Shown piece after piece: positions 26,841-36,448 of a stretch of 64,000 nt of DNA. Below the pieces are notes generated by a model. The model was given only the letters and a program-made list of their open reading frames with translations, did no database searches and was not told where the DNA came from. Numbering within the stretch: the stretch's first letter is position 1; the number at the start of each line of letters is the position of its first letter. A program made the translations under genes and the position numbers. Source of the stretch: Salinimicrobium catena (GTDB lineage Bacteria > Bacteroidota > Bacteroidia > Flavobacteriales > Flavobacteriaceae); assembly GCF_900102915.1 (NCBI RefSeq), contig NZ_FNGG01000001.1:186001-250000 (forward strand), written 5' to 3'.

Positions 26841-26922
26841 AAATGTAAAAAATACCGTTTTATTTAACGGTCCGCCAAATAACGAAAAAAATTATAAGCG
26901 GGTCAAGTCTGAACCCTAATTT

Positions 26923-27951
26923 TTACGTTATCTCTCCCCTCAGAGAGGTCTCAAAAATCGTTTTGAACACTTTTGGCGACAATTCCTTTTCCAGCAGATA
27001 CATGACTTTTGCCACTGCTGCTTCTGTAGTGATATCTTTTCCTGAGATCACTCCTATTTTTTTTAGTTGTGTACTGGTCTCATACTGCCCCATTGCCACA
27101 CTCCCTCCAATACACTGCGTCACGTTCACCACTACAATACCTTTTGAAATGGTTTTCTTAATAAGATCCACGAACCACTCTTCTGTTGGCGCGTTCCCAC
27201 TGCCATAGGTTTCCAGGATTACCCCTTTAAGATCCTCTTTTGCGAAAATATGTTCCAGCAACGACCTGTTGATCCCGGGGAATATCTTTATAAGAGCGAT
27301 CCTGTCATCCAGCCCCTTATGAAGTTTCATTTTCCTCCTGCGATTGGGCTTCCACAAGGCCTGTTCATTAACCGCCAAATGCACGCCCGATTCCACCAAA
27401 GGGGAATAATTGAGAGATGCGAAAGCCTGAAAATGTTCCGCATTGATCTTGGTGGTGCGGTTTCCGCGATACAATTTGTACTCAAAATAAAGCCCTACTT
27501 CTGTGATCACAGGCCGACCATGCCTTTGCAGCCCGGCGATCTGTATACTGGTGATGAGATTTTCCTTAGCATCTGTTCTCAGGTCACCAATAGGCAATTG
27601 AGAACCGGTGAAAATGATAGGCTTGGAAAGGTTCTCGAACATGAAACTAAGCGCCGATGCACTATAAGACATGGTATCGCTACCGTGAAGCACCACAAAC
27701 CCGTCATATTTATCGTAATTCTCTTCAATCAGTTCCGCGATCTGAAGCCAGAAAGAGGGACGCATATTGGAAGAATCAATAGGCTTGGAGAAGCTCACCG
27801 TCTCAATATTATGCTCCAAAAGTTTAAGTTCAGGGATGTTCTGCAAAAGCTCATCAAAGTTGAAAGCCTTCAGCGCCCCTGTCTCGAAATCTTTTACCAT
27901 ACCAATCGTACCACCGGTATAGATGAGCAGAATATCAGAGCTGGTTTTCAT
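26923..27951 (-). CDS. ansA: L-asparaginase, type I (cytosolic)
   Basis: 342 aa, no signal peptide. N-terminal LLIYTGGTIGM with the nucleophilic Thr, and the second active-site block VVLHGSDTMSYSASALSFM (Thr-Asp-Lys triad region). Hydrolyses asparagine to aspartate and ammonia. The start overlaps the acyltransferase stop by 17 bases, and these two with tatD form a minus-strand operon. Confidence 0.95.
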   Translation of the reverse strand: MKTSSDILLIYTGGTIGMVKDFETGALKAFNFDELLQNIPELKLLEHNIETVSFSKPIDSSNMRPSFWLQIAELIEENYDKYDGFVVLHGSDTMSYSASALSFMFENLSKPIIFTGSQLPIGDLRTDAKENLITSIQIAGLQRHGRPVITEVGLYFEYKLYRGNRTTKINAEHFQAFASLNYSPLVESGVHLAVNEQALWKPNRRRKMKLHKGLDDRIALIKIFPGINRSLLEHIFAKEDLKGVILETYGSGNAPTEEWFVDLIKKTISKGIVVVNVTQCIGGSVAMGQYETSTQLKKIGVISGKDITTEAAVAKVMYLLEKELSPKVFKTIFETSLRGEIT

Positions 27952-29077
27952 TCAGTGTCTTTTTATTAAGAACAGGATTAGCATACATCAACAGGTAACT
28001 GTTCACCTCCAGGGAATTCTTCACATCGATCCTCCTGGTAAGGCGGCGCTCGAACTGCCTTTTTTCCTTCTGAGTATAATGTGCCTCGTAATCATTGGTG
28101 CCATTCAAAAGATCGCAGGCAATGAAATTCGCAGGCCACAGGCGGTAATTCTTATAGATCTGTCTGTCGATATACCCTGTAAGAGACTGCAGCTGTTCAT
28201 TCACCGAGGCGGATTCTTCCTCCAGCTTTTGAAATTCTGAAATGCTGATAGGTTCCCCTGCAGCAATATGGATGCGGCCCTTATGGCCTAAAGCACCTTT
28301 AAGAATGGACTTAAAGTCTTCATTGGCTGATTTAATATAGATGGTCTCCATTCGCTTCGCCAGAATCTCCGGCATTTTCAAGACATCTGTTGGATCAAAC
28401 TCGTAGGAAATGGAAACCGGCACTATCTTCAACTTAGCTAAATATTGCGCTACGGAATCGTCTTTTTTTGCCATCGCCAGCATCTTCAGAACTCCCTGCT
28501 GGGTATGATCGTTCCCGTCCTTGGTCCTTCCTTCCCTTTGCGCCATCCATACCGATCTTTTTTCTTCCAGGAGAAGTTCCCTGATGTATTCGGAAAGCTT
28601 TTGCGAACTCTTGAGCATCTCCCGTGGAGAAAGCCCTCTTCTCACCAGGAAATTCCTGTTGAGTTTTGACAGGGCAAGCAAAAAGGGCTTTTGCACCAGG
28701 TTATCCCCAATGGCTGAAGCGGTCATCTTTAGATCGGCTTCATACAGCACACAGTTGAGCAGCGAAGTGTCCAGTACAATGTCCCGGTGATTGGAAATGT
28801 ACATGTACGCTTCCTCTTTTTTAAGATGATCAAATCCCGAATAGCTAAGTCCTTCAGAGGTTTTCTCCAGTACCTTCTGCACGGTCCAGTAGATGACCTG
28901 GGTCTGGAAATCCCTAATGGAAGTACAGGCAGTCACCTTCTCCTCGATCTTGTCATATTCCATTTCGGGAAAAGTGAACTGCAAAAGAGCCTTTATCATT
29001 GGATGTTTTACATAGGCGAGAAGCGCTTCCTGCACTTCGTCATCATTGTAAAACCTTATATCATCGTAATTTGCCAC
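27935..29077 (-). CDS. PlsC-type 1-acyl-glycerol-3-phosphate acyltransferase
   Basis: 380 aa. Acyltransferase HX4D motif ISNHRDIVLDTSLLN (about residues 92-106). Further acyltransferase-like blocks such as FLVRRG and AQREGRTKDGNDHTQQGVLKM (the second is the EGxR-type motif). The domain is longer than E. coli PlsC because of the C-terminal region of about 120 residues. It probably transfers acyl chains to lysophosphatidic acid or a related lipid at the inner membrane. The precise acceptor is not certain. Confidence 0.85.
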   Translation of the reverse strand: MANYDDIRFYNDDEVQEALLAYVKHPMIKALLQFTFPEMEYDKIEEKVTACTSIRDFQTQVIYWTVQKVLEKTSEGLSYSGFDHLKKEEAYMYISNHRDIVLDTSLLNCVLYEADLKMTASAIGDNLVQKPFLLALSKLNRNFLVRRGLSPREMLKSSQKLSEYIRELLLEEKRSVWMAQREGRTKDGNDHTQQGVLKMLAMAKKDDSVAQYLAKLKIVPVSISYEFDPTDVLKMPEILAKRMETIYIKSANEDFKSILKGALGHKGRIHIAAGEPISISEFQKLEEESASVNEQLQSLTGYIDRQIYKNYRLWPANFIACDLLNGTNDYEAHYTQKEKRQFERRLTRRIDVKNSLEVNSYLLMYANPVLNKKTLNENQL

Positions 29078-29129
29078 TATTTTTCGCTTATGGTTAGCAA
29101 ATGAACAAAATTTAAAAGAATTCCCTTCC

Positions 29130-29897
29130 CTATATTTTAAATATCTCCTTTGAGGTTCTGGTGGTAATTTCGGCTACCTCTTCCTCTGAGACATTATAAA
29201 CTTCGGCCACCTTTTTCAGCACCTCCACAATGTAAAGGCTCTCATTTCTCTTGCCTCTGTAAGGCACAGGAGCGAGGTAAGGCGCATCTGTCTCCAGCAC
29301 GATCTCCCTCAATGGGATCTGGTCCAAAAAGGTGTCTATCTTACCATTTTTGAAAGTCACTACTCCCCCAATACCTAGCTTCATATTATAGGACAGAGCT
29401 TTTTTGGCCTGTTCAAAAGTGCCGGTGAAACAGTGAAAAATTCCGAAGAGATCCTCGGCCTTCTCCTCCTCCAGTACCTCGAAAACCTCATCAAAAGCAT
29501 CACGACAGTGAATAACGATGGGCAGCCCATTTTGTTTAGCCATCTTGATCTGTGCCCTGAAAGCTCCTTTTTGGATCTCAAGGGTTGATTTATCCCAGTA
29601 AAGATCGATCCCCGTCTCTCCTACTGCGTAGAACTTTCGCGACTCCAGCTGCTCTTTTACCAGGGCCAGTTCATCCCGATAGTTTTCCTTCACATGGGTG
29701 GGATGCAAACCTGCCATTAAAAAAACATTCTCAGGAAAGGCTTTTTCAAGAGAATACATACCTTCAATGTAAGCAGAGTCAATGGCAGGAATAAAGAACC
29801 TTTTTACTCCGGCGGCAATTGCCCGATCAATCATCTCCTCACGATCTTCATCAAAAGCTTCACTATATAGGTGGGTGTGGGTATCTGTAATTGTCAT
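29130..29897 (-). CDS. tatD: TatD family metal-dependent DNase
   Basis: 255 aa. TatD landmarks in order: TDTHTHLYSEAFDEDR (HxH metal ligands), GLHPTHVKE, AVGETGIDLYW, IVIHCRDAFDEV, FHCFTGTFEQAK and LETDAPYLAP. Acts as a Mg-dependent 3'-5' nuclease or D-aminoacyl-tRNA-like hydrolase; not part of the Tat translocon despite its name. A minus-strand TATTTTTG box ends only 5 bases before the ATG, so its mRNA may be nearly leaderless. Confidence 0.95.
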   Translation of the reverse strand: MTITDTHTHLYSEAFDEDREEMIDRAIAAGVKRFFIPAIDSAYIEGMYSLEKAFPENVFLMAGLHPTHVKENYRDELALVKEQLESRKFYAVGETGIDLYWDKSTLEIQKGAFRAQIKMAKQNGLPIVIHCRDAFDEVFEVLEEEKAEDLFGIFHCFTGTFEQAKKALSYNMKLGIGGVVTFKNGKIDTFLDQIPLREIVLETDAPYLAPVPYRGKRNESLYIVEVLKKVAEVYNVSEEEVAEITTRTSKEIFKI

Positions 29898-29902
29898 AAA
29901 GG

Positions 29903-29910
29903 CAAAAATA
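29903..29910 (-). promoter_or_regulatory. -7 box for tatD-plsC-ansA
   Basis: Minus-strand TATTTTTG. A TTG lies upstream at 25-base spacing (29938-29936), slightly long. The region also holds a divergent plus-strand box. Confidence 0.4.
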
Positions 29911-29926
29911 ATTTATTTTATACACC

Positions 29927-29934
29927 TATCTTTG
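29927..29934 (+). promoter_or_regulatory. -7 box for the aspartic protease gene
   Basis: TATCTTTG, 15 bases before the ATG at 29949. No correctly spaced TTG. Confidence 0.45.
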
Positions 29935-29948
29935 TCAAAAAGAAAAGA

Positions 29949-30386
29949 ATGTCGTCTCTGAAAAAGTTTTTGAAAGAAAAAGGATATAAAAAGATCCCTC
30001 TTACCTATACAGCCACCAAGCACCTTGAAGTCAAAGCAAAGATCAATGATATTGAAGGCACATTTATCCTCGACACCGGCGCGTCAAGCTCCTGTGTTGG
30101 ATTTGAAGCGGTCTCCCATTTCAATCTTTTAGCAGAAGATTCTGATATAAAAGCCGCAGGGGCAGGAGCTACCAATATGATGACCCAGATAGCGCAAAAG
30201 AATATCGTTGAGATAAAAGGCTGGAAAAAGAAAAAAGTTGATCTTGTTCTCTTCGACCTGCGCCACGTAAATGACGCACTGGTAAAACACAAAGCCGAAA
30301 AAGTACAGGGGATCATCGGGGCTGATATCCTTAAAAAAGGTAAAGCCATCATTGATTACAAATCAATGAACCTTTTCCTGAAATAA
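29949..30386 (+). CDS. Retropepsin-like aspartic protease
   Basis: The start is ATG at 29949; an ORF extension upstream crosses the promoter and is unlikely. 145 aa. Single aspartyl-protease domain: catalytic DTG in GTFILDTGASSSCVG, and the second conserved block near GIIGADILKKGKAIIDY that matches the clan AA domain ending (ILG-type). With one lobe per chain it must dimerise, as retropepsins do. No signal peptide, so probably cytosolic; the natural substrate is unknown. Confidence 0.82.
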   Translation: MSSLKKFLKEKGYKKIPLTYTATKHLEVKAKINDIEGTFILDTGASSSCVGFEAVSHFNLLAEDSDIKAAGAGATNMMTQIAQKNIVEIKGWKKKKVDLVLFDLRHVNDALVKHKAEKVQGIIGADILKKGKAIIDYKSMNLFLK

Positions 30387-30461
30387 ACAATAGGGGTTTT
30401 CCCCCATACCATTTGGTTCATGCTTTTCGGAACTTTAGGATAACCCAAAAAACCTAAAGCT

Positions 30462-30566
30462 ATGAACTCTTTTAACCACAACCACCACCAGGTATTTCCT
30501 GTTATTATCGCACTTGCGGTGATCTTTGTTATTACGCTGAACATTTACACTCTGTTCAGCTATTGA
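30462..30566 (+). CDS. 34-residue single-helix membrane peptide
   Basis: Short open frame with a His/Asn-rich start (MNSFNHNHHQVFP) followed by one continuous hydrophobic helix (VIIALAVIFVITLNIYTLF). ATG, 35 codons, TGA. The charge layout and helix are protein-like, but no database evidence is available and no promoter was recognised. Function unknown. Confidence 0.4.
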   Translation: MNSFNHNHHQVFPVIIALAVIFVITLNIYTLFSY

Positions 30567-30594
30567 TCAAAATTTTTACTTTACGTTAATCAAT

Positions 30595-30628
30595 AAAAAA
30601 GGGCAATGATCAAAATCATTGCCCTTTA
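30595..30628 (-). terminator. Terminator of odhA-odhB (bidirectional)
   Basis: GGGCAATGAT / ATCATTGCCC with a CAAA loop; the minus-strand side ends in TTTTTT. Confidence 0.9.
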
Positions 30629-30649
30629 TAGTTTTAGCTACGGAAAGCT

Positions 30650-31885
30650 TTACAGCTCTAGAGCTCTCTTTACATCGTTATCCATCAGCAATTCTTCAGG
30701 ATTTTCCAAAGCTTCCTTCACGGCAACAAGGAATCCTACAGATTCTTTCCCGTCGATGATCCTGTGGTCGTAAGAAAGCGCCACATACATGATAGGACGA
30801 ATCTCCACATGGCCGTCAACGGCCACAGGTCTGTCCACGATGTTGTGCATTCCTAGAATACCGCTCTGTGGTGGGTTAATGATCGGTGTTGACAACATAG
30901 AACCAAACACTCCACCATTGGTAATGGTAAAAGTACCTCCCGTCATTTCGTCCACGGTGATCTTACCGTCACGTACTTTAATTGCCAGTCTTTTCACTTC
31001 AGCTTCAACAGCTCTAAAGCTCATATTCTCTACATTCCTCATTACCGGCACCATAAGTCCTTTTGGACCTGATACAGCAATGCTGATGTCCTTATAATCG
31101 TAAGAGATCTGGTAATCTCCGTCGATCATTGAATTCACAGCCGGGTAAAGGTCAAGAGCCCTTACTACAGCCAGGGTAAAGAAAGACATGAAGCCAAGGC
31201 TTACCCCGTGCTTGTCTTTGAACTCATCTTTATACTGCTTACGCAGGGAGAAAATGGCCGACATGTCCACTTCGTTGAAAGTGGTCAACATGGCGGTATC
31301 GTTCTTGGCGCTTACCAGTCTTTCTGAAACCTTACGGCGCAGCATTGACATTTTCTTGCGGCTCTCCCCTCTTTTTCCGGTTCCCGGAGTACCCATAGAA
31401 GGTTTTGCGTTCATCGCATCTTCTTTGGTAACTCTTCCATCACGCCCGGTTCCGGTAACAGATTTTGCCTCCATACCTTTTTCGTCAAGGATCTTCTTGG
31501 CGGCAGGGGAAGGACTTCCGGTCGCGTAAGTTTCCTCTTTCTTGGGAGCCTCCTTAGGTTCTTGTTTTTCTGGAGCAGCTTCTTTTTCAGCTGGCTCTTC
31601 TTTTGATTCCTTTGCTTCAGAAGACTTTCCTTCACCTCCCGGTTTAGGCGCATCTGTATCGATCAAACAAACCACCTCTCCAACAGCAACGGCATCTCCT
31701 TCTTCTGCCTTCAGGGTGATGATACCGCTTGCTTCAGCAGGAAGTTCCAAGGTTGCCTTGTCACTATCCACTTCGGCGATCGCCTGATCTTTTTCTACAT
31801 AATCTCCGTCTTCGACCAACCATTGAGCGATTTCAACTTCGGTGATGGATTCTCCCGGAGAAGGGACTTTCATTTCTAAAGCCAT
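30650..31885 (-). CDS. odhB: 2-oxoglutarate dehydrogenase E2, dihydrolipoyl succinyltransferase
   Basis: 411 aa. N-terminal lipoyl domain with the lipoylated Lys in [10 protein letters not shown] (about residue 44); an Ala/Pro/Glu/Lys-rich linker; an E3-binding domain ([20 protein letters not shown]); and the catalytic core ending [19 protein letters not shown] with the active-site His-Asp pair. Moves the succinyl group from E1 to CoA. Its start lies 56 bases after the odhA stop, in one operon. Confidence 0.97.
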   Translation of the reverse strand: MALEMKVPSPGESITEVEIAQWLVEDGDYVEKDQAIAEVDSDKATLELPAEASGIITLKAEEGDAVAVGEVVCLIDTDAPKPGGEGKSSEAKESKEEPAEKEAAPEKQEPKEAPKKEETYATGSPSPAAKKILDEKGMEAKSVTGTGRDGRVTKEDAMNAKPSMGTPGTGKRGESRKKMSMLRRKVSERLVSAKNDTAMLTTFNEVDMSAIFSLRKQYKDEFKDKHGVSLGFMSFFTLAVVRALDLYPAVNSMIDGDYQISYDYKDISIAVSGPKGLMVPVMRNVENMSFRAVEAEVKRLAIKVRDGKITVDEMTGGTFTITNGGVFGSMLSTPIINPPQSGILGMHNIVDRPVAVDGHVEIRPIMYVALSYDHRIIDGKESVGFLVAVKEALENPEELLMDNDVKRALEL

Positions 31886-31941
31886 GATCTTTTGTTTTTA
31901 TTGTTTCCGGCACTTGGCCGGGGAATTTTAATTATTACTTT

Positions 31942-34713
31942 TTATAATGGACTATCTGAACTTTTATCGAATACCGAAGCGATCACTCTCTCATGACGCT
32001 TCTTGAATCTCACAGAACTACCTGCGGCCGGAGACCCGTAGAATTTCCTGCTGCACACCCTGAAGTTCTTCGACTCTTCAAAATGCAACAGCAAGTGACT
32101 GTAAGCTCCCATGTTCCTAGGCTCTTCCTGGGCCCACACAATGTCATCGGCATTGGTGTATTTCTCCATTACCTTTTTGATCTGTTCTGTAGGCAACGGG
32201 AATAACTGCTCGATCCTTACCAGGGCAACATCCTCACGGTTTTCCTCTTCCCTGCGCTCCAGCAGATCATAGTAGAATTTCCCGGTACAAAATACCAAAG
32301 ATGTTACTTTTTCTACAGAAGCAGTTTCGTCATCCAGTAAAGGCTGGAACGTGCCGTTCGCAAATTCTTCTTTTGTAGACACCACTTTTGGATGTCTCAG
32401 CAAACTTTTTGGAGTGAAAACAATAAGAGGTTTTCTATAGTTCACTTTCATTTGCCTTCTCAACAGGTGGAACATGTTGGCAGGTGTGGTCACATCGGCC
32501 ACGAACATGTTATCCTTGGCACAAAGCTGCAGGTATCTTTCCATTCTGGCAGAAGAGTGTTCCGCACCCTGGCCTTCATAGCCATGTGGCAGTAACATAA
32601 CCAACCCATTTTGCAGCTTCCATTTATCTTCAGCTGCGGAAATATACTGATCTATCATGATCTGGGCTCCGTTACTGAAATCCCCGAACTGAGCCTCCCA
32701 GATGGTAAGAGATTTAGGGCTTGCCATAGCGTACCCATAATCAAACCCGACTACTCCATACTCTGAAAGCAAGGAGTTATAGATCTGGAAGTCGCCTTCA
32801 GATCCTTTAATGTGATTCAAAAGAACCACTTCTTCTTCACTGTCTTCAACTTTCACAACAGCATGCCTGTGAGAGAACGTTCCACGCTCTACATCCTGCC
32901 CGCTCATTCTCACAAAATAGCCTTCCTTAAGAAGGGTTCCGTAGGCTAGTAATTCGGCCATAGCCCAATCTAGGCTGTTGTTTTCAAAAAACATCTTATG
33001 ACGCTGGTCGATAAGTTTCTGGATCTTTCGCAGGAACTTTTTGTCCTCTGGAAGTTTCGTGATCACATCGGCCACCTCAGTAAGCATCTCCATGGGCACG
33101 GTGGTGTCCACATCTTCCATCATCCTGGTCTCATCCACATGCTCAAACCCTTCCCATTCATCCTGCATGAAAGGCGTGATCCTGGTAGTCTCTTCTTTTC
33201 GGGAATCCTCCAGGTTCTCTTCCAACTTGGCTTTATATTCTTCTTCCAGCTTCGCCACATGATCCTCTCCAATAATACCTTGCTCTTTTAGCTTTTCGGC
33301 ATAAATGTCACGAGGGTTCTTATGCGAGCTGATCGCTTTATACAATTTAGGCTGGGTGAACCTTGGCTCATCCCCTTCGTTGTGCCCGTATTTTCTATAC
33401 CCCAGAAGATCAATGAAAACATCTCTCCCAAAGGTCATTCTAAAATCAAGCGCGAACAACACAGCGTGAACAACTGCCTCTGCATCATCGGCATTGACGT
33501 GCAGCACCGGTGACAAGGTCACTTTTGCCACGTCTGTACAATAGGTCGAAGAACGACCGTCAAGGTAATTCGTAGTGAAACCTACCTGGTTGTTCACCAC
33601 AATATGCACGGTTCCCCCTGTTTTATAACCATCCAGCTGAGCCATCTGCACGATCTCATACACAAGCCCCTGGCCAGATATCGCGGCATCTCCATGCACG
33701 ATGATAGGAAGCACGTTCTGAATGTTTTCCTTATAATGACGATCCTGCTTTCCACGTGCAATACCTTCTACTACAGCTCCCACTGTTTCCAGGTGAGAAG
33801 GGTTGGGAGCGATGTTGATATTGATCTCTTTCCCGTGATCGGTTTTTCGGCATGAGGTCCATCCCAGGTGATATTTCACATCCCCGTCAAAAATATCCTG
33901 CTCGTAATCTTTTCCGTCAAATTCACTGAAGATGTCTTTGGCGCTCTTTCCGAAGATATTGGTAAGGGTACTCAAACGTCCTCGGTGTGCCATCCCCATC
34001 ACGAAGTCTTTCACTCCAAGGTCGGCAGCTTTTTCAATAAGGGCGTCCAAGGCGGGAATAAGGCTCTCCCCTCCTTCCAGAGAGAAACGCTTTTGCCCCA
34101 CGTATTTTGTATGAAGGAAGTTCTCAAAAGAAACCGCCTCATTCAGCTTTTTAAGAATGTGTTTTTTCTGCTCGGCATCAAACTTTGGCTGATTTTCATT
34201 GATGTTCAGCTTGTTCTGTATCCATTGTATCTCTTCCGGCTTTCGAATATACATATATTCAATACCGATGGAATCACAATAAACCTTTTCCAGGTGAACG
34301 ATGATCTCCTTCAGCGTAGCAGGCCCTATGCCCAGGATCTCTCCCGCATTAAAGGTAGTATCAAGGTCACTTTGCCCTAATCCGAAATTCTGAATATCTA
34401 AAGTAGGGCTGTATTTTCTTCTGGCACGAACCGGGTTGGTCCTGGTAAAAAGGTGACCCCGTGTGCGATAACCTTCGATCAACTTAACTACCTGGAATTC
34501 TTTAATCACAGGCTCTGGGATCTCAACTGCATCTCCGTTCTGTGGATGTTCGAACACAGCCTGCCCGTTAGAGGCATTTTCCATTCCAAAGTCAAAGCCC
34601 TGGAAAAAAGCCCTCCAGCTGGGTTCTACACTATCGGGATATTGTAAATACTGGTCATATAGTTCAGCAAAATATGCTGTATGTGCGGCATTTAAAAATG
34701 AAAATTTATCCAT
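31942..34713 (-). CDS. odhA: 2-oxoglutarate dehydrogenase E1 (thiamine-dependent)
   Basis: 923 aa, one long chain as in E. coli SucA. N-terminal E2-interaction region (MDKFSFLNAAHTAYFAELYDQ), ThDP-binding VIVHGDAAISGQGLVYE and NNQVGFTTNYLD, and the C-terminal transketolase-like domain (LLPHGYEGQGAEHSSARMERYLQ). Oxidatively decarboxylates 2-oxoglutarate in the TCA cycle. Minus-strand TACTTTTG at 34750-34757 lies 36 bases before the ATG. The E3 gene (lpd) is not in the window. Confidence 0.97.
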   Translation of the reverse strand: MDKFSFLNAAHTAYFAELYDQYLQYPDSVEPSWRAFFQGFDFGMENASNGQAVFEHPQNGDAVEIPEPVIKEFQVVKLIEGYRTRGHLFTRTNPVRARRKYSPTLDIQNFGLGQSDLDTTFNAGEILGIGPATLKEIIVHLEKVYCDSIGIEYMYIRKPEEIQWIQNKLNINENQPKFDAEQKKHILKKLNEAVSFENFLHTKYVGQKRFSLEGGESLIPALDALIEKAADLGVKDFVMGMAHRGRLSTLTNIFGKSAKDIFSEFDGKDYEQDIFDGDVKYHLGWTSCRKTDHGKEININIAPNPSHLETVGAVVEGIARGKQDRHYKENIQNVLPIIVHGDAAISGQGLVYEIVQMAQLDGYKTGGTVHIVVNNQVGFTTNYLDGRSSTYCTDVAKVTLSPVLHVNADDAEAVVHAVLFALDFRMTFGRDVFIDLLGYRKYGHNEGDEPRFTQPKLYKAISSHKNPRDIYAEKLKEQGIIGEDHVAKLEEEYKAKLEENLEDSRKEETTRITPFMQDEWEGFEHVDETRMMEDVDTTVPMEMLTEVADVITKLPEDKKFLRKIQKLIDQRHKMFFENNSLDWAMAELLAYGTLLKEGYFVRMSGQDVERGTFSHRHAVVKVEDSEEEVVLLNHIKGSEGDFQIYNSLLSEYGVVGFDYGYAMASPKSLTIWEAQFGDFSNGAQIMIDQYISAAEDKWKLQNGLVMLLPHGYEGQGAEHSSARMERYLQLCAKDNMFVADVTTPANMFHLLRRQMKVNYRKPLIVFTPKSLLRHPKVVSTKEEFANGTFQPLLDDETASVEKVTSLVFCTGKFYYDLLERREEENREDVALVRIEQLFPLPTEQIKKVMEKYTNADDIVWAQEEPRNMGAYSHLLLHFEESKNFRVCSRKFYGSPAAGSSVRFKKRHERVIASVFDKSSDSPL

Positions 34714-34749
34714 AAGGTGAAACTACTGTTTCTTTTTTTTAAAACTCTA

Positions 34750-34757
34750 CAAAAGTA
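34750..34757 (-). promoter_or_regulatory. -7 box for odhA-odhB
   Basis: Minus-strand TACTTTTG; a TTG occurs upstream at 26-base spacing. Confidence 0.45.
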
Positions 34758-34826
34758 CAATTTTTAAAAAAGATAAAGAGATCCAATTCCTATATTTATC
34801 CCTCAACTTAAAACAATTTTAACAAT

Positions 34827-35366
34827 ATGATCCTCCAGTTATTCAAGGGAAAACGTTTTTTATTTTTCATAATATTATGCTTAAGCACTCATTCTTATGT
34901 TTTTGCACAAACTGAAATGAGTCGGGAAAATTCCCGCTTTTTAGATAATGTGCGTTTTGGAGGAAGCCTGGGCTTGAGTTTCAGCGACAACGCCTTTAGC
35001 GCGTTTCTTGCCCCAAAGGCAGTTTACGACTTCAATAATTTGGCCTCTGCCGGGATAGGGATCGCCGGCACTTACACCAATGCCGATAATTATTCGGCTC
35101 ATTCCATTTCCGGAAGTCTTATTGGGCTATTGAGGCCGATCCAAAATATTCAGCTTTCCGCAGAGTTTGAAGAGAATTACGTTTCCCGAAGCTGGGAGCT
35201 GGAAGGCGCTAATAGAAAGGATTCTTATTGGTATCCCGCCCTGTTTCTGGGCGCAGGCTACACCACCGGACCTGTAACGGTCGGCATCAGGTACGATGTT
35301 TTATATGATGATGAAAAAAGCATTTACGGCAGCGCGTTAATGCCTTTTATCAGCGTCTATTTCTAA
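34827..35366 (+). CDS. Outer-membrane beta-barrel protein next to odhA
   Basis: 179 aa. Signal peptide (MILQLFKGKRFLFFIILCLSTHSYVFAQ), then amphipathic strands (FGGSLGLSFSD, SAGIGIAGTYTNA, YPALFLGAGYTTGPVTVGIRYDVLYDD) ending in SVYF, i.e. a small beta-barrel. Relatives in flavobacteria are sometimes recorded as alpha-ketoglutarate decarboxylase, which I believe is a carry-over from the adjacent odhA: nothing catalytic is present. The 3' end overlaps the convergent prenyl synthase gene by 4 bases. Confidence 0.75.
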   Translation: MILQLFKGKRFLFFIILCLSTHSYVFAQTEMSRENSRFLDNVRFGGSLGLSFSDNAFSAFLAPKAVYDFNNLASAGIGIAGTYTNADNYSAHSISGSLIGLLRPIQNIQLSAEFEENYVSRSWELEGANRKDSYWYPALFLGAGYTTGPVTVGIRYDVLYDDEKSIYGSALMPFISVYF

Positions 35367-36337
35367 ACTTCCCGGTCCATAAGGCCCTGTCCGAAATTGC
35401 GGAGCAGGGCCTTTTTTTCTTCTGAGATCTCCAGCTCCTCAAGCACCTGAAATGCCTTTTCAGTATACTTTTCGATCTCCCTGCGGGTAAGTTCTGCCGC
35501 ACCGCTGCTCTCAAAAAGGCTTTTTACGGTCTCCACCTTTGCACCGGCATCGGGCGGATTGATAGAGTACAAATGCTCCAGCTGTAAGGCCACTTTGGCC
35601 GCCGCGGTATCTAAAGTGGTGAGATATAAAAAGGTCTTCTTGTTCTCAATAATGTCGCCACCCACCTGTTTTCCGAAGGTCTCAGGATCTCCAAAAGCAT
35701 CCAAATAGTCGTCCTGCAACTGGAAAGCTATCCCCAGCAACCTTCCGTATTCGTAGATCCTTTTCTTATTTTCTTCGGAAGCGCCCGCCACTATGGCTCC
35801 CATTTGCAGAGAAGCACCCACTAAAACCGCCGTTTTGTATTCTATCATTTTGAGATACTCCTGAATGGTAACATCTTCGCGCGTTTCAAAATTCATGTCA
35901 TACTGCTGCCCTTCGCAGACCTCGATCGCTGTTTTTGAAAAGAGCTTGGCCAGCTCCCTGAAGGTTTCTCCTTCATAATTCTCGAACAGCTGGTAAGCCT
36001 TGATGAGCATGGCATCTCCCGAAAGGATGCCGGTGTTCACATCCCATTTCTCATGCACGGTCTTTTTCCCCCTGCGCAGGGGCGCATCATCCATAATATC
36101 ATCATGCACCAGGGAGAAATTATGAAAGATCTCAATGGCCAGGGCCGAATCAAGCGCCTTTTTTGGATCACTCCCAAAGATCTCGGCAGCCATCAACACC
36201 AGTACAGGCCTCACCCGTTTTCCTCCCAGCCCAAGGATGTAGATCATGGGATCGTAGAGGTTTGCAGGCTCTTTGGTCTTCACTTTTTCTGAAAGATATT
36301 GCACGAATTCTTCCCTGTACCAGTCAATGGAATGCAT
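35363..36337 (-). CDS. Polyprenyl (trans-isoprenyl) diphosphate synthase
   Basis: 324 aa. First aspartate-rich motif DDIMDDAPLRRG (about residues 80-91), GKRVRP substrate segment, second aspartate-rich motif QLQDDYLDAFGDP, and FGKQVGGDIIENKKTFL. Adds isopentenyl units to an allylic diphosphate. Product length (GGPP, octaprenyl or heptaprenyl for menaquinone) is not readable here, but a menaquinone side chain is usual in this group. Confidence 0.92.
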   Translation of the reverse strand: MHSIDWYREEFVQYLSEKVKTKEPANLYDPMIYILGLGGKRVRPVLVLMAAEIFGSDPKKALDSALAIEIFHNFSLVHDDIMDDAPLRRGKKTVHEKWDVNTGILSGDAMLIKAYQLFENYEGETFRELAKLFSKTAIEVCEGQQYDMNFETREDVTIQEYLKMIEYKTAVLVGASLQMGAIVAGASEENKKRIYEYGRLLGIAFQLQDDYLDAFGDPETFGKQVGGDIIENKKTFLYLTTLDTAAAKVALQLEHLYSINPPDAGAKVETVKSLFESSGAAELTRREIEKYTEKAFQVLEELEISEEKKALLRNFGQGLMDREV

Positions 36338-36420
36338 AAATCGAATTTTCGGCTAAAATACCAAAATCAGCAGGAAAAACCGGTCTTTTGAAAATGGGAA
36401 TTTCCGAAGTAAAAAACTTT

Positions 36421-36448
36421 GGAAACTTTTATTGTTTTAAAAGTTTCC
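36421..36448. promoter_or_regulatory. TetR operator candidate (10-bp perfect inverted repeat)
   Basis: GGAAACTTTT and its exact reverse complement are separated by 8 bases (attgtttt). The repeat covers the -33 TTG (36432-36434) of the promoter that drives the tetR gene 34 bases downstream, the classical position for autorepression. Confidence 0.72.
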
